From NCBI GenBank assembly GCA_903870275.1, contig CAIQCK010000119.1, positions 62,001 through 126,000 of the forward strand: DNA of 64,000 bases, given 5' to 3'. The position numbers and the translations under genes were made by a program. Origin of the DNA: an uncultured bacterium. Its GTDB lineage: Bacteria; Verrucomicrobiota; Verrucomicrobiia; CAIQCK01. Each line of letters opens with the position of its first letter. The stretch's first letter is position 1. A model generated the notes under the pieces. It ran no database searches. It was given only the letters and a program-made list of their open reading frames with translations, and had not been told where the DNA came from. Below are positions 53,823 through 62,640 of the stretch, in pieces.

Positions 53823-55268
53823 ATGGACTACGAGATTTGCATCGGTCTTGAGACGCACGTGCAGGTGAAAACCCGCACGAAGGTGTTCTGCGCCTGCCCG
53901 ACGGAGTTTGGCGCGGAGCCGAACACCAACGTCTGCCCCGTCTGCCTCGGTTATCCCGGCAGCCTGCCGGTGATCAACGAGGTGGCCATCCGCAAGACGG
54001 TGCTGGCGGGGATGCTCGTCGGGGCGAAGATCGCGCATCACTCGAAGTTCGACCGGAAGAATTATTTCTACCCGGACATGCCGAAGAACTACCAGATTTC
54101 CCAATACGACCTGCCGCTGGTCATCGGCGGCACGGTCGAATACGACTTCGGCGTCGTGGACAAAAAGCGGCTCGGCGAGACCAAAGTCTGCCGGCTCACG
54201 CGCATCCATCTGGAGGAAGACGTTGGCAAGAACTTCCACTTCGAGCGCACCAGCGGCGTGGATTTCAACCGCGCCGGTACGCCGTTGATGGAGATCGTCA
54301 GCGAGCCGGACCTGTCGTCGTCGGACGAGGCGTTCGCCTACCTGACGGCGCTGAAGGAAATCCTGATTTACGGCGGCATCAGCGATTGCGACATGGAGAA
54401 GGGCCAGGTCCGCTGCGATGTGAACATTTCCGTCCGGCCGCGCGGCCAGAAGGAACTCGGCCAGAAGGTCGAGATCAAGAACATGAACACCTTCTCCGGC
54501 GTGCGGCACGCGGTGGACTACGAAGCGCAGCGGCAGATCGAGACGCTCAACCGCGGCGGCCGGCTCGTGCAAGAGACGCGGCGTTGGGATGACATGGCCG
54601 GCGTTACCGAGAGCATGCGCACGAAGGAACACGCCCACGATTACCGCTACTTCCCGGAACCGGACCTGCTGCCGGTGTCGCTGAACGAGGCATGGCTCGC
54701 GGAAGTGCGCAAGCTGGTGCCGGAGCTGCCGAGCGCGAAACGCAAGCGGATGGTCGGACGCTACGGCATCCCGCCCTACGACGCCGGCGTGCTGGCTGCG
54801 GACGCGGCGCTGGCGGATTACTTCGAGGCGGCGGCGCAGGCGTCGAAGAACCCGAAGTCCGTCGTGAACTGGGTGACGAACGATTTGTTGCGCGACCTGG
54901 CGGAAGCAAAGCTGGCCATCGGGCAGTCGCCGGTGAAACCGCCGCACATTGCGGAGCTGGTGGAATTGGTGGACAGCGGCAAAATTTCGTCGAAGATTGC
55001 CAAGGACGTTTTTGTGGAGATGTTCAAGACCGGCAGGGCGCCAGCGGCCATCGTGGCGGAGAAAGGCCTGGTCCAGGTCAGCGACACCGGCGCGATCGGG
55101 AAATTCTGCGACGAGGTGATCGCCGCGAATCCGAAGATTGTGGCGGATTTCAAGGCCGGCAAGGAAGCGGCGCTGAACGCGCTGACCGGCCAGGTGATGA
55201 AGCTCTCCAAAGGCAAGGCGAACCCGCAGGCAGTGCGGGACGCGTTGCGCGGAAAGTTGTCTGGCTAA
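53823..55268 (+). CDS. gatB: Asp/Glu-tRNA amidotransferase subunit B
   Basis: The 481-aa protein shows the GatB catalytic cradle: YEICIGLETHVQVKT, CPVCLGYPGSLPVIN with the zinc-site cysteines, DRKNYFYPDMPKNYQISQYD, HLEEDVGKNFH, VDFNRAGTPLMEIVSEPD and the HDYRYFPEPDLLP segment. A C-terminal YqeY-like tail domain (AKDVFVEMFKTGRAPAAIVA) recognises tRNA. It phosphorylates and amidates Glu-tRNA(Gln) or Asp-tRNA(Asn). The type IV pilus cluster starts 87 nt downstream. Confidence 0.96.
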   Translation: MDYEICIGLETHVQVKTRTKVFCACPTEFGAEPNTNVCPVCLGYPGSLPVINEVAIRKTVLAGMLVGAKIAHHSKFDRKNYFYPDMPKNYQISQYDLPLVIGGTVEYDFGVVDKKRLGETKVCRLTRIHLEEDVGKNFHFERTSGVDFNRAGTPLMEIVSEPDLSSSDEAFAYLTALKEILIYGGISDCDMEKGQVRCDVNISVRPRGQKELGQKVEIKNMNTFSGVRHAVDYEAQRQIETLNRGGRLVQETRRWDDMAGVTESMRTKEHAHDYRYFPEPDLLPVSLNEAWLAEVRKLVPELPSAKRKRMVGRYGIPPYDAGVLAADAALADYFEAAAQASKNPKSVVNWVTNDLLRDLAEAKLAIGQSPVKPPHIAELVELVDSGKISSKIAKDVFVEMFKTGRAPAAIVAEKGLVQVSDTGAIGKFCDEVIAANPKIVADFKAGKEAALNALTGQVMKLSKGKANPQAVRDALRGKLSG

Positions 55269-55355
55269 TGCGCCGGACTTCCGGTAAAAAATGGTTTTGT
55301 AACGGGCGGTTTTTCACCGCCGGACCGAACGGGTAACAGTTAGCGGACGCTTTTT

Positions 55356-57071
55356 GTGGCATCCAACGACCAATATGTAGTGGACATCTTGCGCGACCTG
55401 GGACTGGTGACCCAGGAGGACATCGAGCAAGCGACGCCGCTCATCGGCAGCGACCCCAAAACCAAGGGCATCGTGGACGCCTTGATCAAAAAGGGCGTCG
55501 TCAACGAGCTGCAGGTGACGCAGGCGCTCGCCAACCAGTTCGGCATGGACATCATCACCTTGTCCGAACACAAGGTGGCCGACGATGTCATCCAGTCCGT
55601 GCCGGCGCACGTGGCCCGCCGCTACAAGATCGTGCCAGTGTTCAAACACGAGAACACGATCACCGTGGCGCTTTCCAACCCGATGGACGTGGATACGCTC
55701 GACAGCTTGCGCTACATCCTCAAGTGCAACGTCGAGGGCATGGTGGCCACGCAGTCCGAAATCGACAAGGCTCTCACCCAATACTACGGCAGCGCCGACG
55801 ACGCCATCGAGACGATCATGGGCAAGATCGGCCACGAGGTGACCGACGAGGAAATTTCGTTGCGCGGCGGGGAAGAGGAGACTGGCCCGGTCAGCGAAGG
55901 CGACGCGCCGATCATCAAGCTGGTGACGGCAATGATCGTGCAGGCGGTGAAGATGCGGGCGAGCGACATTCACGTCGAGCCGTTGGAGAAGAAGCTGCGC
56001 GTGCGTTACCGGATTGACGGCTACCTCCACGAGATCGAAAACCCACCGAAACGGTTGCAGGCGTCCATCATCTCGCGCCTGAAGATCATGTCGAACATGT
56101 CCATCGCCGAGAAACGCATCCCGCAGGATGGCCGCATCCGCATCGCCGTGGCCGAGCGGCAGTTCGACTTGCGCGTGAGCGACATCCCGACGGCGCACGG
56201 CGAGAGCATCGTCATGCGTATTCTCGACAAGAAAAGCATGCTCGTCGGCCTGCCGCAGCTCGGATTTTTCAGCGACGACCAGGCGACGTTCGAGCGGCTG
56301 ATCACGCTGCCCGACGGCATCCTGCTGGTGACCGGCCCGACCGGCAGCGGCAAGACCACCACGCTGAACTCCTGTCTGAATTTCATCAACCGTCCCGACA
56401 AGAAACTGATCACGGTGGAAGACCCGGTGGAGTATGTGCTGTCGGGCGTGAACCAGGTGGAGGTGCGGGAGGAAGTCGGCATGACGTTCGCGGCGGCGTT
56501 GCGCTCGATCCTGCGCCAGGCGCCGAACGTGATTATGATCGGTGAAATTCGCGACTTGGAAACGGCGGAAATCGCCATCAACGCGTCACTGACCGGCCAC
56601 CTTGTCTTCTCCACGCTGCACACCAACGACGCGCCCAGCGCCATCACGCGGTTGCTGGACATCGGCGTGAAGCCGTTCCTGGCCGCGTCCTCCATCCGCG
56701 CGATCATGGCCCAACGGCTGGTCCGGAGAATCTGCGAGCACTGTAAGGAGCCTTACATGCCGACCGACGCCGAGCGGCGGTTCATGGGGTTGGCGGCGGA
56801 GCAGGCTGCGGCTACGACATTTTACAAAGGCCGCGGTTGCAACGAATGCAACCGGAGCGGTTTCCGCGGCCGGCTGGGTATCTATGAGATCTTTGTCATC
56901 AACGAAGATGTTCAGAAACTGATATACGAGCGCGTGTCGGCGCACGTCCTGCGCAAGTCGGCGCGCGAACTGGGCATGCGAACGCTGCGCGAGGACGGCG
57001 TGCGCAAGGCGGTCGCCGGCATCACGACACCGGAGGAAGTGATGAAGACCACGGTGGCCGACGTTGACTAG
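55356..57071 (+). CDS. pilB: Type IV pilus/type II secretion assembly ATPase (PilB/GspE), copy 1
   Basis: The 571-aa protein starts at a GTG. Residues 1-150 are an MshEN/GspE N-terminal domain ([33 protein letters not shown]). The ATPase core has Walker [14 protein letters not shown] near residue 327, an Asp box ([18 protein letters not shown]), Walker B ([17 protein letters not shown]) and His box ([13 protein letters not shown]). Two CxxC pairs ([20 protein letters not shown]) mark the zinc-binding extension-type ATPase. It powers pilus extension at the inner membrane. pilT follows after 47 nt. Confidence 0.93.
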   Translation: MASNDQYVVDILRDLGLVTQEDIEQATPLIGSDPKTKGIVDALIKKGVVNELQVTQALANQFGMDIITLSEHKVADDVIQSVPAHVARRYKIVPVFKHENTITVALSNPMDVDTLDSLRYILKCNVEGMVATQSEIDKALTQYYGSADDAIETIMGKIGHEVTDEEISLRGGEEETGPVSEGDAPIIKLVTAMIVQAVKMRASDIHVEPLEKKLRVRYRIDGYLHEIENPPKRLQASIISRLKIMSNMSIAEKRIPQDGRIRIAVAERQFDLRVSDIPTAHGESIVMRILDKKSMLVGLPQLGFFSDDQATFERLITLPDGILLVTGPTGSGKTTTLNSCLNFINRPDKKLITVEDPVEYVLSGVNQVEVREEVGMTFAAALRSILRQAPNVIMIGEIRDLETAEIAINASLTGHLVFSTLHTNDAPSAITRLLDIGVKPFLAASSIRAIMAQRLVRRICEHCKEPYMPTDAERRFMGLAAEQAAATTFYKGRGCNECNRSGFRGRLGIYEIFVINEDVQKLIYERVSAHVLRKSARELGMRTLREDGVRKAVAGITTPEEVMKTTVADVD

Positions 57072-57118
57072 GCCCCGCGAGAATCGCCGCCGGCCAAAAC
57101 GATTTTAGAGGAAACGCT

Positions 57119-58186
57119 ATGAAAGTCCAAATGGACCAGTTGCTGGAGTTGGTCGTGACGGAGAACTGCTCCGACCTGCACCTCCGCGTGGGCCTGCCGC
57201 CGGTGGTGCGCCTGCACGGCTCGTTGGTGACGTTGACGCAGGTGCCGCCGCTGACGCAAGAGGACTCCGAGCGGCTGGTCAAATCCATCACCAGCGAGGA
57301 GCATCTGCGCCGCACGCGCGAGGTCGGCGGCAGTGACTTCGGATTTTCGTATCAGGACAAGGCGCGGTTTCGCGTCAGCATTTTCAAGGAACGCGGCAAT
57401 TTCGCGCTGGTGATGCGGCAGATTCCGACGAAGATGATGACGCTGGAGCAGATCGGTCTGCCGCCCAGCATTAAGGACCTGCTTTACCTCCCCCGGGGTT
57501 TGATCCTGGTCGTCGGCCCGACCGGCTCCGGCAAGACCACAACGCTGGCCTCGATGTTGAACATCGTCAACGAGGATCGCGACGTCCACATCATCACCGT
57601 CGAAGACCCGATCGAGTATTACCACGCGAACAAAAAGAGCATCGTCACCCAGCGCGAGATCGGCGTGGACGTGACCTCGTTCTCCGAGGCGCTGCGCCGC
57701 GCGCTGCGCCAGGACCCCGATGTGATTCTCGTCGGTGAAATGCGCGACTTGGAGACCATGGAAGCGGCCATCGCCGCGGCGGAAACCGGCCACTTGGTCT
57801 TTGCCACGCTGCACACCACCGGCGCGGCGCGCACGGTGGACCGCATCGTGGACGCGTTCCCGACGGCGCAACAGGAGCAGATTCGCACGCAGCTCGCCAG
57901 CTCGATCAAGGCCGTCATCTCGCAGTTGCTGCTGCCGAAGAAGGACGGCAAGGGGCGCGTGGCGGTGTTCGAGGTGATGATCACCACGCAATCCATCCAG
58001 GCGCTCATCCGCGACAACAAGACGTTTCGCATCCAGAGCGATATTCAGACCGGCGCGAAACACGGCATGTTCACGCTCGACAGCCATCTGGTGGAGCTTT
58101 ACCAGAAGGGCATTATTGACTACGGCGAACTGCTGACGACCGCGCAAGACCCCGAAACCATGATGCAACAACTGGGCATGAAGTAA
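57119..58186 (+). CDS. pilT: Type IV pilus retraction ATPase
   Basis: The 355-aa protein shows the PilT layout: an N-terminal PAS-like domain ([21 protein letters not shown]), Walker [18 protein letters not shown] near residue 134, [21 protein letters not shown], Walker [19 protein letters not shown], the His box [20 protein letters not shown] and the C-terminal AIRNLIRE-like region as [15 protein letters not shown]. Zinc-binding cysteines are absent, as expected for retraction ATPases. AGAGGAAA precedes the ATG. The stop is one nucleotide from the next ATPase gene. Confidence 0.94.
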   Translation: MKVQMDQLLELVVTENCSDLHLRVGLPPVVRLHGSLVTLTQVPPLTQEDSERLVKSITSEEHLRRTREVGGSDFGFSYQDKARFRVSIFKERGNFALVMRQIPTKMMTLEQIGLPPSIKDLLYLPRGLILVVGPTGSGKTTTLASMLNIVNEDRDVHIITVEDPIEYYHANKKSIVTQREIGVDVTSFSEALRRALRQDPDVILVGEMRDLETMEAAIAAAETGHLVFATLHTTGAARTVDRIVDAFPTAQQEQIRTQLASSIKAVISQLLLPKKDGKGRVAVFEVMITTQSIQALIRDNKTFRIQSDIQTGAKHGMFTLDSHLVELYQKGIIDYGELLTTAQDPETMMQQLGMK

Positions 58187-58187
58187 T

Positions 58188-59891
58188 ATGTTTGAAGCTG
58201 AATCCAACGTTTTGCTGGGCATTCTGAAAGAACATCAACTGCTGCCCTCCGAGCAACTGGCCGAGGCCGAGTCCGAAAGCAAGCGCTCCGGCAAAAGCGT
58301 CGCGCAGGTGCTCATGGACACGGACGTCCTGACGCGCGAACAGATTCTCAGCGTCGTGGCGCAGCATCTCGGCACCGAGCAGATCAGCATCAAGGACCAG
58401 GAACTGTCCAAGGATATTCTGAAACTGATTCCGGCGGCGCAGGCCCGCGCTTACTGCGTCATCCCGATCAAGCTTGAAGGCAATACGCTTCACGTCGTCG
58501 TCAACGACCCGCTCAACGCCTCCGTCGTCGAGGAACTGCGTTTCATCCTGGACCGCGACATCCACATCCTGGTCGGCGATCCCGACGAAATCGAGGCGAT
58601 GGTCAAACAGCTCTACGGCGAGGAGGGGTCCGAGTCGGTGGACGATCTCATCTCACAGATCGAGGGCTTGACCAACGTCACCGAGGTCGCCGCGCCGGAG
58701 ATCATGACGGTGGAGAACATCGCGGCGATGGCCGGCGAGGCGCCCGTCATCCGCTTCGTGAACCTCGTGCTTTTTCAGGCCATCCGCGACAGGGCGAGCG
58801 ACATTCACTTCGAGCCGTTTGAGGAGGAGTTCAAGATTCGTTACCGCGTGGACGGCGCGCTCTACGAAATGGCGCCGCCGCCGAAGCACCTGGCGCTGCC
58901 CGTCACCAGCCGTATCAAGGTCATGGCCAACCTCAACATCGCCGAGCGGCGCATCCCGCAGGACGGCCGCATCCAGATGTCCATTGCCGGCCGGCCCGTG
59001 GATCTGCGCGTCTCGACGCTGCCAACGCAGTTCGGCGAAAGCGTGGTGCTTCGCGTGCTGGACCGCTCTGTCGTCAACCTCGACCTCGCCACGCTCGGCA
59101 TGCCCAAGCAGGCCTTTGACGACGTCTGCGAAATCATCAGCCGGCCCAATGGCATCTTCATCGTCACCGGCCCGACCGGCTCCGGCAAGACCACCACGCT
59201 GTATTCCTGCCTCGGCCGCATCAACACCATTGATTCCAAACTGCTCACCGCCGAGGACCCCGTCGAATACGAAATCGAAGGCATCATGCAGGTGCCGATC
59301 AACCCCGCCGTCGGACTGACGTTCGGCCGGGCGTTGCGCGCGTTCCTGCGCCAGGACCCCGACATCATCCTTGTGGGCGAGATGCGCGACTTGGAAACGG
59401 CGCAGATCGCCATCCAGTCGTCGCTGACCGGCCACTTGGTTTTCTCGACGCTGCACACCAATGACGCCGCCGGCGCCATCACCCGTCTGCTCGACATGGG
59501 CGTCGAGCCGTTCCTGGTCAGCTCCACGCTCGAAGCGGTGCTCGGCCAGCGGCTGGTGCGCAAGATTTGCAAGGTCTGCCGCACCGCCTACGAGCCGACC
59601 GAACAGGACCTGACTCTGCTCGGTCTCAAGCCGTCCGAAGTGGTGGGCAAATCGTTTTACTTCGGCAAGGGCTGCTCGGAGTGCAACGACAGCGGCTACA
59701 AAGGCCGCACCGTGCTCTGCGAATTGATGCGCGTGTCCGATCCCATCCGCACCCTCATCAACGAGCGCGTGGCCGGCCTGGTGCTCCGGGACAAGGCCAT
59801 GGAGCTTGGCATGCGCACCATGCGCCAGGACGGCATCCGGCGCATCCTCGACGGCGAAACCTCGCTCGAGGAAGTGGTGAAATACACGTAG
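58188..59891 (+). CDS. Type IV pilus/type II secretion assembly ATPase (PilB/GspE), copy 2
   Basis: The 567-aa protein has the same architecture as the pilB product at 55356: MshEN domain (LLPSEQLAEAESESKRSGKS), Walker [18 protein letters not shown], Walker [21 protein letters not shown], the His box [20 protein letters not shown] and two CxxC pairs (CKVCRTAYEP, CSECNDSGYKGR). It starts one nucleotide after pilT, so it is cotranslated. Two assembly ATPases with one retraction ATPase may serve a pilus plus a secretion system. No pilin, PilC or secretin gene lies in the window. Confidence 0.92.
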   Translation: MFEAESNVLLGILKEHQLLPSEQLAEAESESKRSGKSVAQVLMDTDVLTREQILSVVAQHLGTEQISIKDQELSKDILKLIPAAQARAYCVIPIKLEGNTLHVVVNDPLNASVVEELRFILDRDIHILVGDPDEIEAMVKQLYGEEGSESVDDLISQIEGLTNVTEVAAPEIMTVENIAAMAGEAPVIRFVNLVLFQAIRDRASDIHFEPFEEEFKIRYRVDGALYEMAPPPKHLALPVTSRIKVMANLNIAERRIPQDGRIQMSIAGRPVDLRVSTLPTQFGESVVLRVLDRSVVNLDLATLGMPKQAFDDVCEIISRPNGIFIVTGPTGSGKTTTLYSCLGRINTIDSKLLTAEDPVEYEIEGIMQVPINPAVGLTFGRALRAFLRQDPDIILVGEMRDLETAQIAIQSSLTGHLVFSTLHTNDAAGAITRLLDMGVEPFLVSSTLEAVLGQRLVRKICKVCRTAYEPTEQDLTLLGLKPSEVVGKSFYFGKGCSECNDSGYKGRTVLCELMRVSDPIRTLINERVAGLVLRDKAMELGMRTMRQDGIRRILDGETSLEEVVKYT

Positions 59892-59925
59892 TCAAACGGA
59901 CCTTGCTGTCCGTTGTTCTTCCGAA

Positions 59926-60002
59926 CCGGCTGAAACCGGAACTCCGAACAACGACGAAAGGGCTTGGAACCGATCACCGTTCGGAGTTCCGGCTCTAGCC
60001 GG
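59926..60002. repeat. 77-bp inverted repeat, possible bidirectional terminator
   Basis: Arms 59926-59949 and 59979-60002 match in inverted orientation at 21 of 24 positions, sharing GGAACTCCGAAC. The 29-nt loop is CGACGAAAGGG-like. It lies between convergent genes, a position suited to termination, but no long T-tract follows on either strand. It resembles the other dispersed repeats in this window. Confidence 0.6.
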
Positions 60003-60012
60003 CTGCCTGTTC

Positions 60013-60207
60013 TTATCTGGGCAACTCCACACCCGTTGAAAAAGGCATATTGCTTTCGAGGATCGGCACGACTTTCTCGATAAGCTTAGAAGCCTTGTCG
60101 AACTTCAAGCTCCATAACCGGACGGTCCTCGCGTCCCACGCCTCGAGGTTTTTGCCGACGGACATGACGAGGTTTTTCAACACCTGGTGATAAAGTTTTA
60201 TTTTCAC
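60013..60207 (-). pseudogene. C-terminal fragment or separate small ORF after the secreted protein
   Basis: This 64-residue frame (from GTG 60207, KIKLYHQVLKNLVMSVGKN onwards) has plausible helical coding content, VRLWSLKFDKASKLIEKVVP. It lies in a different frame immediately after the secreted protein gene; the open frame extends upstream past 60240. Two readings are possible: a small overlapping gene starting at the GTG after GGAG, or the original C-terminus of the secreted protein detached by an indel near a T5 run around 60295. I lean to the frameshift. Confidence 0.4.
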
Positions 60208-60647
60208 CTCCACTTCGCAAGCGTTACATCCGGTTGACACTTGCGACCATGGAACAATGTAGCCGTGTTCTGTACAATCTTCACCTCTGCAAAAACGTCT
60301 ATGGACGCGATCTGACGAGCCGTTAACGGCCGATCTTCGACGTTCCCCATGCGATTATTCACCTCGACAACAAGGTCGCGGAGGAAACGGATGTATGCAT
60401 ACCCTTCCTGCACTTCGCCGGATGTGTTCAGCAGCCAGACATAGCGTTTATGGCTCCTCATGCGCTTCTCAACCTGCGCCGGCGTCGGAGGGAATCCCAA
60501 CTCCGATTCCATCAAACTGGCGATTTGTTTTCGGACGAAGTTTTCCATGCGTGCCGGGATATTCTGAAGCATCCCGCCCTCCGTTTCGGCCGCGCGGACG
60601 GGAAGAACAGCAACAAGGCAGGCGCAGAGCGTAAACAGATGTTTCAT
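60204..60647 (-). CDS. Secreted hypothetical protein, possibly frameshifted
   Basis: The track starts at 60839; the ATG at 60647 gives 147 aa with signal peptide MKHLFTLCACLVAVLPVRAA. The mature part is helical (FVRKQIASLMESELGFPPTP; VEKRMRSHKRYVWLLNTSGE) and unlike any family I recognise. The last 20 residues (LFHGRKCQPDVTLAKWR) look random, whereas another frame over the same DNA reads like protein, hinting at a frameshift. The DNA here is visibly lower in GC than the surrounding genes. It is convergent with the pilus operon. Confidence 0.5.
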   Translation of the reverse strand: MKHLFTLCACLVAVLPVRAAETEGGMLQNIPARMENFVRKQIASLMESELGFPPTPAQVEKRMRSHKRYVWLLNTSGEVQEGYAYIRFLRDLVVEVNNRMGNVEDRPLTARQIASIDVFAEVKIVQNTATLFHGRKCQPDVTLAKWR

Positions 60648-60691
60648 GGCGCGTTTTGTCGCAAATGTCTGGCTGAGTATGCGAGAGGGAA

Positions 60692-60835
60692 ATGACCTTT
60701 CACAGTGGTCAAGCCCATCCCGAAAAGGAGGCGTTTTTGGTTGACCGTCCGAGGCGGAAGCATAGGCTGCGGCTGGATTTGAGCGCGTATAAGCCAGACA
60801 CACCGCCACCACCGCCAGAAAAAACAACTGAATGA
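60692..60835 (+). CDS. 47-aa basic/proline-tailed small protein (not in ORF track)
   Basis: An ATG at 60692 preceded by GAGAGGG opens a 47-codon frame: acidic/basic start (HPEKEAFLVDRPRRKHRLRL) then SAYKPDTPPPPPEKTTE. Its TGA overlaps the ATG of the downstream membrane protein as ATGA, a classic translational-coupling arrangement, which is the strongest evidence that it is real. The Arg/Lys-rich middle and proline tail could contact membrane or nucleic acid. I do not recognise a named family. Confidence 0.65.
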   Translation: MTFHSGQAHPEKEAFLVDRPRRKHRLRLDLSAYKPDTPPPPPEKTTE

Positions 60836-61158
60836 ACACTGCGCAATTACGGCGAATTTATCTTTATGGTGGCGCTTGTATAAATGCAGCGATATGGGTC
60901 TTCTTGGTTCTGATAATCTATCATGACTACCCATCGAACCACACGGGATTTCAACCGTATTGGATTTGGGCGGTCGCGATTGGAACTTCAGGATCGATTG
61001 CGGCACCTCGTTATTTGAGAAGAAATATCGGATGGGTGATACTGGGAATTTGGGGAGTATTGGTCTTCACTCTCATTGTGTTGGATCGATTTAATATGTT
61101 GGTGGAATACGATGTCTGGGCTAGTCGGGGCATGCCTCCATGGGGAAAGCTCTATTGA
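60832..61158 (+). CDS. Small integral membrane protein (108 aa)
   Basis: The protein has about three hydrophobic segments: CINAAIWVFLVLIIYH, WIWAVAIGTSGSIAAP and IGWVILGIWGVLVFTLIVLD. It has no known motif. Its start overlaps the 47-aa gene by 4 nt, and its stop overlaps the ATG of the glycosidase gene by 1 nt (TGATG), so the three genes form one coupled unit. The GC content is clearly lower (about 45% over the first 60 bases), suggesting acquisition. Function unknown. Confidence 0.65.
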   Translation: MNTAQLRRIYLYGGACINAAIWVFLVLIIYHDYPSNHTGFQPYWIWAVAIGTSGSIAAPRYLRRNIGWVILGIWGVLVFTLIVLDRFNMLVEYDVWASRGMPPWGKLY

Positions 61159-62612
61159 TGAAAACACGAACAGGTTCGCAATGGGTCATGGCAGTGACAG
61201 TGTGCTGTGCCGCATGGTGCGTGGCGGTGGCGGGGCCGAAGATTGACACGTCGCCCGATCGGGCGAAGACGGATCTAAATCCGGGACTGAAGCAAATCGG
61301 CACGATCCAGCCGCGCGGCGTGAACGAGATTTCGGGGTCGAACTGGACGCTAGGATGCGAGACGCTCGACCGTGACTTCGCGGATTATCAGCAATACAAG
61401 GAATACCTCGTCCCGCTCGGCATCAGGACCATCCGGTTGCAGGGCGGCTGGGCCAAGACCGAGAAGGTGAAGGGAACCTATGATTTCACCTGGCTGGACA
61501 CGATCCTTGACGATGCCCGCGGGCGAGGCCTGAACATCCTTTTGGAAACCGGCTACGGCAACGCGGCCTACCAGGGCGGCGGCGGCACGGACCTGTCGGG
61601 CGGCTTTCCAACCTCCGAGGAGGGATTGGCGGCTTGGGACCGCTGGGTGGAGACCATGGCCACGCGCTACAAAGGCAAAGTCCGCGACTGGGCCATGTGG
61701 AACGAGCCGGACAACAACAAGCAGCACAAACCGGAGAACATTGCCGCGTTCAACATCCGCACGGCGGAGATCATCAAGCGCGTGATTCCCGACGCGCGCA
61801 TCGCCGGCCTCTCGCTGGCCAGTTCCAGCCCCAAGTTGCTGGAGAACTGCCTAAAGGCACTGGCCGAGAAGGGGAAGGTGGACCTTTTCCACTGGTTCAT
61901 TTACCACGGCTACGAGTTCAACCCGGACAGGTCCTATCAAAACGTCGAGGAGTTGAAGGCGACGCTGGCCAAATACTCGACGAAGGCGAAGATGCGGCAG
62001 GGCGAGAACGGTTGCCCGTCGGAAACGACAACGAAGTTCGCGCTCCCCAACCATCCGTGGACGGAGTCCAGCCAGGCCAAGTGGGATTTGCGGCGGATGC
62101 TCGGCGACCTGGGGCACGACGTGGAGTCGGCGGTCTTCACGATCTGCGATTTCAACCACACGGGGCGCGAGATCAACCGCAAGGGCCTGCTCCGGGCCAC
62201 GGCGGACAAGAAAGTGGAGAAGATCAAACCCGCCTACTATGCGGTCCAGAACTGCGTGGCGGTGTTCGACGACGCGCTGGAGCGCGTGAAGGAGCCGGTG
62301 GTCGGCGTGATGTATGACAAGGCAACGGCGAGCTTCGCCTACCGGAACAAAAAGACAGGACAGGCTCTTGTGGCGTTGTGGGACAACTCGGGAACTCCGG
62401 ACGATGCGTTTGTGACGCGGCCGGCGCAGGTCGTGGTGAAGGGCCTCGCGATCCAGGAGCCGGTTTGGGTGGACCTGGTCTCCGGGCGGATTTACGAAAT
62501 CCCGGCGGACCGCATCCTGAACGCAGGCGGGTTCACCATTTTCAAAAACATTCCCCTCTACGACGCGCCGGTGCTGATTGCAGAGAAGGCATTGCTGCCG
62601 TTCCGCCCGTAA
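61158..62612 (+). CDS. Secreted clan-A glycoside hydrolase (GH39/GH5-like)
   Basis: From the ATG at 61158 (GGGGAAAG upstream) the 484-aa protein has a signal peptide (WVMAVTVCCAAWCVAVAG) and a TIM barrel. IRTIRLQGGWAKTEKVKGTYDF is an early strand, WAMWNEPDNNK places the acid/base at Glu183, and MRQGENGCPS places the nucleophile at Glu283, the spacing expected of retaining clan GH-A enzymes. The C-terminal 120 residues are a beta-sandwich. It should hydrolyse a beta-linked glycan outside the cytoplasm. It is translationally coupled to the small membrane protein gene upstream. Confidence 0.82.
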   Translation: MKTRTGSQWVMAVTVCCAAWCVAVAGPKIDTSPDRAKTDLNPGLKQIGTIQPRGVNEISGSNWTLGCETLDRDFADYQQYKEYLVPLGIRTIRLQGGWAKTEKVKGTYDFTWLDTILDDARGRGLNILLETGYGNAAYQGGGGTDLSGGFPTSEEGLAAWDRWVETMATRYKGKVRDWAMWNEPDNNKQHKPENIAAFNIRTAEIIKRVIPDARIAGLSLASSSPKLLENCLKALAEKGKVDLFHWFIYHGYEFNPDRSYQNVEELKATLAKYSTKAKMRQGENGCPSETTTKFALPNHPWTESSQAKWDLRRMLGDLGHDVESAVFTICDFNHTGREINRKGLLRATADKKVEKIKPAYYAVQNCVAVFDDALERVKEPVVGVMYDKATASFAYRNKKTGQALVALWDNSGTPDDAFVTRPAQVVVKGLAIQEPVWVDLVSGRIYEIPADRILNAGGFTIFKNIPLYDAPVLIAEKALLPFRP

Positions 62613-62640
62613 GACTTGGCATCAACTGTATTTCGACTCC

